A DNA stretch of 64,000 bases, from the NCBI GenBank assembly GCA_964622545.1, contig CAZUQM010000007.1:62001-126000 (forward strand), read 5' to 3'. The translations under genes and the position numbers were made by a program. This document shows positions 58,320-64,000 of this stretch, in pieces. Origin of the DNA: JAFGLZ01 sp964622545. GTDB taxonomy: Bacteria; Planctomycetota; Phycisphaerae; UBA1845; JAFGLZ01. The number at the start of each line of letters is the position of its first letter. Positions within the stretch are counted from its first letter, which is position 1. The notes beneath the pieces are model-generated. The model did not search any database, was not told where the DNA came from, and saw only the letters and a list, made by a program, of their open reading frames with translations.

Positions 58320-59558
58320 ATGCCGCTGCTGGTCGAAGCCGGCGATCTCAAACCGGGCATGTGCCTGGCCGAGGCGTTCGTCTGGCACGAACGCGTCATG
58401 ATGACCGCCGATACGGTCTTGACCGACATGGACGTCGAGACCATGCAAGCCCGCTTCCCCAAGTATCACTTTCGAATCAAAGACCATCAGCTCGACCAGG
58501 CCGTCGACTTCGAGGACGATAGCTACGAGCGTGAGGTCGCACATTCGGCCCAACGCAAGATCGCCTCGGCCATGACCGAGGTCCAATCGCGCATCAGCAC
58601 CCACTCCAGCCTCGATGAGGCCAGCGTCGCCATCATCCGCTCGGCCATCACCGACGTCATTCGCTACCTCGAGAGCCATCCGGTCATGGCCGCTTTGGTC
58701 GACAACTACATCGGCAAGGAGGGCTACCTGCCGCAGCGCGCCGGCAATGTGTTCTACCTCTCCATGATGCTGGGCACGGCCGCGCACGAGTACGTCGCGG
58801 AGGAGCGTCGACGCCAGACCTCCCGCAACCCCGACCCCAGGGTGATCCGCAGCCTTGTGCCGCTCGGCCTGGGCGCGATGCTCATGGACGTCGGCATGGT
58901 GCCCTTGGCGGAGCTCTACGAGTCCGACAAGCCCATGACGCCCGAGGACTGGAAGCGCATCCGACAGCACCCGATCGACGGCGCCAAGCTGATCCCCAAC
59001 GAGATCTCCGCCACCGCCCGAATGATCGTCCGAACCCATCACGAGAACTACGTCGGCGGCGGCTATCCCGAGGGCATCCCGGGCAGCAAGCTGCACGTCT
59101 TCTCCCGGATCGCTCGGATCGCCGACGCCTACGACGCGGCCACCTCCGTCCGCGTCTATCGGGAGGCCAAGTCGCCCACGCGCGTCATCTGGGAGATGAC
59201 CGTCGGCCCGTACCGGCGCTTCTACGATCAGGAGCTGATGAAGGTCTTCGCCCGGCTCATCCAACCGTTCCCCATCGGCTCGAAGATCCGACTCCAGAAC
59301 GGCCGCTACGCCGTCGTCATCCGCTACAATCGCGAGAACCCGCTGGCGCCCTGGGTCATCGTCGCCTTTGACGAGAAGGACCGCCGCATTCCCGACTTCG
59401 CCCTGGGTCAGCCCCGCCAGCTCGGCAGTCGCTACGACCTCCGTGCCGCCTCCTTCGGCGAGGAGGACATCTCGTTCATCTATCAGCCCGCTCCGGACGC
59501 GGCGAACATGTCCCGCGTCGGCTTCTGGCCGTCCCTGTTCGAAGCAGCCTATCCCTAG
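58320..59558 (+). CDS. HD-GYP-type protein 2, strongly decayed metal site
   Basis: A 412-residue paralogue of the preceding gene with the same domain order and length. Here the position of the first histidine is arginine (PQRAGNVFY, R140), HD is again MD (AMLMDVGMVPL, 189-190), and the GYP loop reads THHENYVGGGYPEG, so the aspartate before GxGYP is valine. The C-terminal region (IGSKIRLQNGRYAVVIRYN, ending WPSLFEAAYP) is very close to paralogue 1. With at least three changed ligand or loop positions, catalysis is unlikely and a regulatory or scaffold role is more likely. The ATG at 58320 was chosen because it aligns with the start of paralogue 1; the frame begins at 58209. Confidence 0.82.
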   Translation: MPLLVEAGDLKPGMCLAEAFVWHERVMMTADTVLTDMDVETMQARFPKYHFRIKDHQLDQAVDFEDDSYEREVAHSAQRKIASAMTEVQSRISTHSSLDEASVAIIRSAITDVIRYLESHPVMAALVDNYIGKEGYLPQRAGNVFYLSMMLGTAAHEYVAEERRRQTSRNPDPRVIRSLVPLGLGAMLMDVGMVPLAELYESDKPMTPEDWKRIRQHPIDGAKLIPNEISATARMIVRTHHENYVGGGYPEGIPGSKLHVFSRIARIADAYDAATSVRVYREAKSPTRVIWEMTVGPYRRFYDQELMKVFARLIQPFPIGSKIRLQNGRYAVVIRYNRENPLAPWVIVAFDEKDRRIPDFALGQPRQLGSRYDLRAASFGEEDISFIYQPAPDAANMSRVGFWPSLFEAAYP

Positions 59559-59736
59559 ACCAAGCGGTCGGACCGGACCGTCTACAGCTCGTGCCGCCCT
59601 CCACGGCGGGGGCGGTCGCGCGCCATTTGCCGCGCTTGCCCGAAAAGTGCGTGCATCGCACCACCGTGTTCGGTAAACTCTGTCGGATTGGGCGCGGAAC
59701 AGACCAGCTCGCGAGGGGGTTCTGGAGAAGAGTCCC

Positions 59737-61401
59737 GTGCGAATGACTCTCACGAACCACATCTTAAAACATGCCGCCATGGCACACGGCAGAGTCGTCT
59801 TCAACCGCTTTGTCAAGGCGACGAAGCGCCTCCGGGCCGTTCAGGACGAGGTCCTGCTGAGCAAGATCCGTCGAAACGCCGACAGCGACTACGGCCGGAA
59901 GCACCGCTTCGACCAGATCCGCGCCTACGACGACTTCGTCCGCCATGTCCCCATTCAGAACTATGAGGACATGCGGCCCTACATCGATCGCGTCAAGGCC
60001 GGTGAGGTCGGCGCGCTCTTCCATCCCCGCGAGAAGATCCACATGTTCTCGCTCACCAGCGGGACCACCGCCGACCCCAAGCACATTCCTGTTACCGACC
60101 CGTTCTACAGGGAGTACCAGCGCGGCTGGAACATATGGGGCTTCCGTGTCCTCATGGACCACCCCCTATCGCTGCTACGCCCGATCGTCCAGGTCACCAG
60201 CCCCATGGACGACGAGCACACCGAGGGCGGGTTCCCCGCCGGCGCGATCACCGGCCTGCTCGCGGCCATGCAGAAGAAGGTCATCCGTCGCTTCTATCCC
60301 GTGCCGCTGTGCGTGGCCTACATCCGCGACCACGACGCCCGCTACTACACGATCAATCGGTTGAGCGTCGCCGTGGACGTCTCCTGGATCGTCACGGCCA
60401 GCCCGGCCACCGTGCTTCGCCTGGCCCGCACCGCCGACGAGAACCGCGAGCGCCTCATCCGCGACATCCACGACGGCGGCATCAGCCCAGACGTCGACGT
60501 GCCCCAGGCCATCCGCGATGAGCTCGCGCCCCGCATGCGGCCCGACCCCAAACGGGCTCGCGAGTTGGATCGGCTCGCCGAGCAGCACGGGCGCCTTCTG
60601 CCCAAGCACTACTGGCAGCTCGACTTCGTGGCCAACTGGATGGGCGGGACGATGGGCCTCTATCTGCAAGACTACCCGGCCTACTTCGGCGACCTGCCCG
60701 TCCGCGACATCGGACTGCTCTCCAGCGAGGGGCGGATGTGCGTGCCCTTCGAGGACGGCACTCCCTCCGGCGCCCTCGAGCTGACCAGCCAGTTCTTCGA
60801 GTTCATTCCGGCGGATGACTACGAAACCGACAACCCCACTGTTCTGCGGGCGCACGAGCTCGAGGCCGGTGGCGAGTACTTCCTGATTGTCACGACCTCC
60901 TCGGGTCTCTACCGCTACGACATGGGCGACCGCGTCCGCGTGACCGGCTACCTCAACCAAACGCCCAAGATCGAATTCCTCTGCAAGGGCAGCCACATCA
61001 GCAGCATGACCGGTGAGAAGCTGACCGAACGGCAGGTCGTCGCAGCCGTGAACAGCGCCAACGCCAGCGGCCGATGGCGGATTGATAACTTCGTGATGGC
61101 GCCCCGATGGGCCGACCCGCCGTACTACGTCTTTCACGTCGAGAAGGCCGTCGGCCGCGACCCCGAGGCCCTGGCCCAAACCGTCGACGCCGAGCTGCGA
61201 CGGACCAACATCGAGTACGACTCGAAGCGTCAGAGCAGGCGACTCGACCCGCTCGCGGTCAACCTCGTCCCCGACGGCTATATGGCCATGCTGGATCAGG
61301 AGAAGCGGTCTGCTCGCGGCGGCGGCAGAGCCGAACAGTACAAGCACGTCTTTCTCTACACCATACCGGGCTCGGACGACGGCTTCCCCGCCGCGGACTG
61401 A
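59737..61401 (+). CDS. GH3-family acyl-adenylate synthetase-like protein
   Basis: A 554-residue enzyme of the GH3 family, best known from plants for conjugating jasmonate or auxin to amino acids through an acyl-adenylate; bacterial members are mostly uncharacterised. The ATP-binding motif is FSLTSGTTADPKHIPVT near residues 104-120. Further family blocks are YWQLDFVANWMGGTMGLYL, DIGLLSSEGRMCVPF (the second motif region), VTTSSGLYRYDMGDRVRVTG and FLCKGSHISSMTGEKLTE. The length agrees with GH3 proteins (550-600). GTG at 59737 has GGAGA 11 bases upstream; ATG at 59743 is an alternative. The substrate is unknown; the gene stands alone. Confidence 0.9.
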   Translation: MRMTLTNHILKHAAMAHGRVVFNRFVKATKRLRAVQDEVLLSKIRRNADSDYGRKHRFDQIRAYDDFVRHVPIQNYEDMRPYIDRVKAGEVGALFHPREKIHMFSLTSGTTADPKHIPVTDPFYREYQRGWNIWGFRVLMDHPLSLLRPIVQVTSPMDDEHTEGGFPAGAITGLLAAMQKKVIRRFYPVPLCVAYIRDHDARYYTINRLSVAVDVSWIVTASPATVLRLARTADENRERLIRDIHDGGISPDVDVPQAIRDELAPRMRPDPKRARELDRLAEQHGRLLPKHYWQLDFVANWMGGTMGLYLQDYPAYFGDLPVRDIGLLSSEGRMCVPFEDGTPSGALELTSQFFEFIPADDYETDNPTVLRAHELEAGGEYFLIVTTSSGLYRYDMGDRVRVTGYLNQTPKIEFLCKGSHISSMTGEKLTERQVVAAVNSANASGRWRIDNFVMAPRWADPPYYVFHVEKAVGRDPEALAQTVDAELRRTNIEYDSKRQSRRLDPLAVNLVPDGYMAMLDQEKRSARGGGRAEQYKHVFLYTIPGSDDGFPAAD

Positions 61402-61474
61402 GGGATGAGCTCTCGTTGACGTCGTGGTCGCGATGACGGGTCTCGGTGCGCCCCCGGGCGAGAAGCGTGCCGCC

Positions 61475-62578
61475 TTACTCGACGAACGTCGCGAACGCTT
61501 CCTGCGCGACGACCCACTCGGCGAGCTGCTTGTAGCCGGACGCGATCGGATGGCTGGCGTCGGCGTAGGTCCCGCTCGGCAGGACCGGCGGCACGACGTG
61601 AGGCACGTCGCGCGAGGCAAGCCACTCGGCCATGCCGGCCCGGAGCTTCGCGTACCGCCCGGCCGAATCACCCAGCAGCATGTGCTCGTTGAACGGCCCG
61701 ACGACGACCAGCACGCGGTTGCCGCGCGCGAGCAAGACGTCGACGGCATGACGGAAACGCCGCCACTGGAAGGACTCCTCGAGCGGCACCCAGGGGAAAT
61801 CGGCCTGGTCCATGCCGCGCTGCGTCCAGGGCTGCGGGTCGGCCTCGATCTTCTTGGACGAGGCAGGCACGCGGAGCGCCATCGCCGCCAGCGGGATGCG
61901 ATACGGGTTGGCCAGCGTCCAGCTCGCGATGGCCTTGCTGTCGAAGTAGGTCATCCGAAGATGGTTCGCCCAACTGAACAGCCCCACATGGCGCTCGAGC
62001 ACGATGCCGAGCCGCTCGTTTCGGCCGGCCACATAGCAGGGGATCTCGGGCCGGAACTGCGGTACGAGACGTGGGTGGTTGAAGCGGAACTCCTTTTCCG
62101 TCCGTAGGTCGTGCTTGGGCGAGGTCAGCCACAGGAGGTTGCACTGCAGGATGACCGAGCGGTCCTTGATCGCCGAACCGTAGTGCTCGATCAGTCCGGC
62201 CAGCGCGGCCGGGTGAGCCCCGTCCAGGCCCAGGTTCGCATACTGCTCGTCGCGCCCGGCCCGTTCGGCAAGCTCGTTCAGGTAGTGCGACAGCGTCCCG
62301 TCGGGCGCGACGTACTGACCCCAGACGACCGAGTCGCCCAGCACCAGCGTCTTGCCCTCGTCGACCGCCTGCTCGGACGCGCACGACCAGAGCCAGTAGT
62401 CGTTGCTGAGCTGGTAGGGCATGCGACCTCGGAGGTCGATGTCGAATCGCTCCACGCTGGGCCAGAGGTTCGGCAGGGCCCAGCCGATGCCGACGAGCAG
62501 CATGCCCACGACCAGCCACTGCGCCGTCGACAGGCGGAACGCGTTCGAGGTGAACGGCTGTTCGCGATTCTCGGCCAT
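61475..62578 (-). CDS. membrane-anchored SGNH-hydrolase-like protein
   Basis: A 367-residue protein with one N-terminal helix (TAQWLVVGMLLVGIGWALP, about residues 18-36) and the remainder presumably outside the membrane. Block I is TLVLGDSVVWGQYV with S83, a glycine-containing block II is ANLGLDGAHPAALAGL, and block V is YADASHPIASGY with an Asp and His two residues apart, so the catalytic Ser-Asp-His triad can be assembled. Such proteins often add or remove acyl groups on polysaccharides (DltD- or AlgX-like). Its own acyl-transfer partner is not in the window. It has no clear link to the SUMF1-like gene upstream. Confidence 0.75.
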   Translation of the reverse strand: MAENREQPFTSNAFRLSTAQWLVVGMLLVGIGWALPNLWPSVERFDIDLRGRMPYQLSNDYWLWSCASEQAVDEGKTLVLGDSVVWGQYVAPDGTLSHYLNELAERAGRDEQYANLGLDGAHPAALAGLIEHYGSAIKDRSVILQCNLLWLTSPKHDLRTEKEFRFNHPRLVPQFRPEIPCYVAGRNERLGIVLERHVGLFSWANHLRMTYFDSKAIASWTLANPYRIPLAAMALRVPASSKKIEADPQPWTQRGMDQADFPWVPLEESFQWRRFRHAVDVLLARGNRVLVVVGPFNEHMLLGDSAGRYAKLRAGMAEWLASRDVPHVVPPVLPSGTYADASHPIASGYKQLAEWVVAQEAFATFVE

Positions 62579-62621
62579 GGACTAACCCTCAGAGACGGTC
62601 TCGTGCTCGGGGGACTCATCG

Positions 62622-62675
62622 GCCCACACCATGGAACCTGTCGGTTTCCCAGCTTCCGAGCCGCCGTCGAAGACG
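62622..62675 (-). repeat. dispersed intergenic repeat, inverted copy C
   Basis: On the minus strand it contains GGAAGCTGGGAAACCGACAG, then GTTCCATGGTGTGGG. The first word recurs at 63944-63962 (CGAAGCTGGGAAGCCGACAG) and the last at 52231-52245. Confidence 0.65.
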
Positions 62676-62707
62676 CTCCTGCTTCGGACCGATGCGGCGC
62701 CGGAGCC

Positions 62708-62767
62708 GCGACCGTGAGGGAGCGTTGCTGTTCAAGTGCTCGAACAACACAGCTCGCTGACAGTCGC
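62708..62767. repeat. 60-nt near-palindrome, copy 1
   Basis: A 26-base arm beginning GCGACCGTGAGGGAGCGTTG is followed by an eight-base loop and a complementary arm ending GCTGACAGTCGC. About 20 of 26 positions pair. Its length and sequence match the element at 63865-63924. Confidence 0.7.
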
Positions 62768-62835
62768 TACTCTGAGCGGCGTCCCGTCCTCCTGATGAGA
62801 GCCTACCAAGACAGGTGCGGCACTTTGGGCGACGA

Positions 62836-63780
62836 CTACGCCCCCTTCTCGGCCGGCTTGGCCGCGGCTGCTCCACCCGCGGGCTTGGTCTTGTCGGGCT
62901 CATCCGCGGGCGCCTTGCGGACGCAGCGGAACCCGATGAAGTCGCCGCCGAAGCAGCCGTCGTAGTTGCCGGGGTCCTGGGCCACGCGGTAGCTGGACCG
63001 CAGCGCCTTCGGGCTGCTGTTCCACGCCCCGCCGCGAAGGACGTACTTGTCGCCCTCTTTCGGACCGGTCGGGTTCTCCGCCCGTGCCGACGCGTAATAG
63101 TCGGCGTCGTAGGGGTCGTTGCACCACTCGGCCACGTTGCCGTGCATGTCGAACAGCCCCCACGCGTTGGGCTTCTTCTGGGCCACCGGATGCGTGGTCT
63201 TGCCCGAGTTCTCGGCGAACCAGGCGTGCTCGGTCAGCGGCTGCGGGTTGTCGCCGAACGTGTACTGGCTCGACGAGCCCGCCCGACACGCATACTCCCA
63301 CTCGGCCTCGGTGGGCAGGCGGTAACCGTTGGCCTCGAAGTTACACTCACCCGTCTCCTCGTCGTAGCACGGCTCGAGCCCCTCGGCCTTGGAGCGGAGG
63401 TTGCAGAAGATCGCCGCCCTCACCCAACTGATCTGCTCGACGGGGCGGTTGGGGCCCTTGAAGTGCGACGCGCTGCCCTCCGGCACGAGCTTGTCGTACA
63501 TCGCCTGCGTGACCTCGTGGCGGTCCATCAGGAAGCTGTCGACGGTGACCTTGCGGGCGGGCTTCTCGTCGTCCTGGCCCGACTCGCTGCCCATCGTGAA
63601 CGTACCGCCGGGCAGCAGCACCATCTCGGTGCCGCCCTCGGTCTTGACGATCTTCGGACCTTTCTCGGCCTCGGCGCTCTTGGTCGGCTCGACGCGCTCG
63701 CAGCCGGCGAGGGCGATCAGGGCGATACCGACCAACGTGCCAAACCAGGTTCGTTGCGTTATCCATTTATTCGACGTCAT
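62836..63780 (-). CDS. SUMF1/FGE-fold lipoprotein without formylglycine cysteines
   Basis: A 314-residue lipoprotein (LVGIALIALAGC, cysteine 27) with a formylglycine-generating-enzyme-like domain at about 50-290: MVLLPGGTFTMGSESGQ, VDSFLMDRHEVTQAMYDKLV, NGYRLPTEAEWEYACRAG, GLFDMHGNVAEWCNDPYDAD and LRGGAWNSSPKALRSSYR, ending FIGFRCVRKA. True FGEs have two cysteines in the segment before the final GFRC; here that segment has Ser, Leu and Tyr, so conversion of sulfatase cysteines is unlikely. Such SUMF1-like proteins are numerous in planctomycetes and may bind ligands. The C-terminal tail is Ala/Lys-rich (GGAAAAKPAEKGA). Confidence 0.85.
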   Translation of the reverse strand: MTSNKWITQRTWFGTLVGIALIALAGCERVEPTKSAEAEKGPKIVKTEGGTEMVLLPGGTFTMGSESGQDDEKPARKVTVDSFLMDRHEVTQAMYDKLVPEGSASHFKGPNRPVEQISWVRAAIFCNLRSKAEGLEPCYDEETGECNFEANGYRLPTEAEWEYACRAGSSSQYTFGDNPQPLTEHAWFAENSGKTTHPVAQKKPNAWGLFDMHGNVAEWCNDPYDADYYASARAENPTGPKEGDKYVLRGGAWNSSPKALRSSYRVAQDPGNYDGCFGGDFIGFRCVRKAPADEPDKTKPAGGAAAAKPAEKGA

Positions 63781-64000
63781 GATGCGACTTCCTTTTCACT
63801 GCTCGTAGCCGACACACTCATTTCTGTGGGCTCCCATCAGGACGGCGAAACGCCACTCAGAGCAGCGACCGTTAGGGAGCTGTGTTGTTGGAGCGCTCAA
63901 ACAACAACGCTCCTTCACAGTCGCGTCTCCGACGGCGACCCCGAAGCTGGGAAGCCGACAGATCCAATGCGTTGGACTACTAGGGCTCCTTCACGAACAC
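63781..64000. other. intergenic end of the window with repeats
   Basis: It carries CCACTCAGAG (63853), the 60-nt palindrome and then CGAAGCTGGGAAGCCGACAG with GATCCAATGCGTTGG, in one ordered block. It is the most complete copy of the dispersed element in the window. A gene, if any, starts beyond the edge. Confidence 0.5.
63865..63924. repeat. 60-nt near-palindrome, copy 2
   Basis: A 30-base arm beginning GCGACCGTTAGGGAGCTGTG faces its near complement ending CTCCTTCACAGTCGC with almost no loop; roughly 24 of 30 positions pair. It is the same length as the copy at 62708-62767, and its arms are related to copies A, B and E. Confidence 0.7.

Larger units (their letters stand above)
62579..62835. 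other. intergenic region with two repeat elements
   Basis: The gap between the SGNH gene and the SUMF1-like gene, both on the minus strand, is filled by an inverted copy of the dispersed element (62622-62675) and the 60-nt palindrome at 62708-62767. No gene is visible. Confidence 0.5.

Noticed and set aside
1..64000. CRISPR arrays, insertion sequences or prophage genes
   Set aside because: No regularly spaced identical repeats, transposase, integrase or phage structural motifs were seen anywhere in the window.

Overview
The window reads as a stretch of a GC-rich (roughly two-thirds G+C) planctomycete-type chromosome, most plausibly a Phycisphaerae-like member of the Planctomycetota. This is inferred from content, not from a marker gene. 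The signs are a type II pseudopilin-like protein with an N-terminal RRAFTLIELL signature and the typical CxSNLHHLGQAL continuation, several secreted heparinase, six-hairpin and LamG enzymes, a SUMF1-fold lipoprotein, two Gfo/Idh/MocA oxidoreductases, a GH130-type protein, an M81 metallopeptidase and many small lipoproteins. No rRNA, insertion sequence, prophage or CRISPR array was seen. One tRNA gene (Ala, GGC) lies at 26.8 kb.

Layout: 0-1.7 kb, a truncated secreted protein and a 2H phosphoesterase on the minus strand. 1.8-7.7 kb, arginine decarboxylase, a neutral-ceramidase-like protein, a 2-Cys peroxiredoxin convergent with a C_GCAxxG redox-type protein, and a CaCA cation exchanger. 7.9-12.3 kb, two convergent secreted polysaccharide-related proteins (heparinase II/III-like, and a propeller joined to a helical domain). 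12.3-16.7 kb, a signalling and transport operon: a CACHE-like histidine kinase, a receiver domain fused to an SLC13/DASS permease, and a stand-alone receiver. 16.8-18.1 kb, a phosphatidylcholine-synthase-like enzyme with an apparent AUC start, and a lipoprotein. 18.5-24.5 kb, a carbohydrate-oriented plus-strand group (aldo/keto reductase, Gfo/Idh, methyltransferase, GH130, TIM-barrel-like protein). 24.5-26.8 kb, an AAA ATPase, a PGPG membrane protein and tRNA-Ala. 27-29.9 kb, an SSS symporter with two small membrane proteins and a hypothetical. 30-34.7 kb, PilZ, a metal/cobalamin-type binding lipoprotein and a 1003-residue LamG/helical-barrel protein. 35-36.6 kb, the pseudopilin and a charged anchored protein. 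36.9-43.8 kb, a complete TetR-TolC-MFP-RND efflux operon. 44-49.2 kb, Gfo/Idh, SMC and a 56-residue lipoprotein. 49.3-56 kb, an epimerase, a PQQ-propeller lipoprotein, XseB, an orphan CheW, an M81 peptidase and a DUF819-like membrane protein. 56.7-61.4 kb, tandem HD-GYP paralogues with decayed metal ligands and a GH3-type adenylating enzyme. 61.5-64 kb, an anchored SGNH protein and a SUMF1-like lipoprotein.

The most notable system is at 12.3-16.7 kb. A kinase with a periplasmic sensor is translationally coupled (ATGA overlap) to a permease that carries its own complete receiver domain, followed by a second output-less receiver. The simplest reading is a two-component pathway whose target is the transporter protein rather than a promoter. 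The second theme is a family of dispersed intergenic repeats, including two 60-nt near-palindromes at 62.7 and 63.9 kb, found in many of the gene-free gaps.
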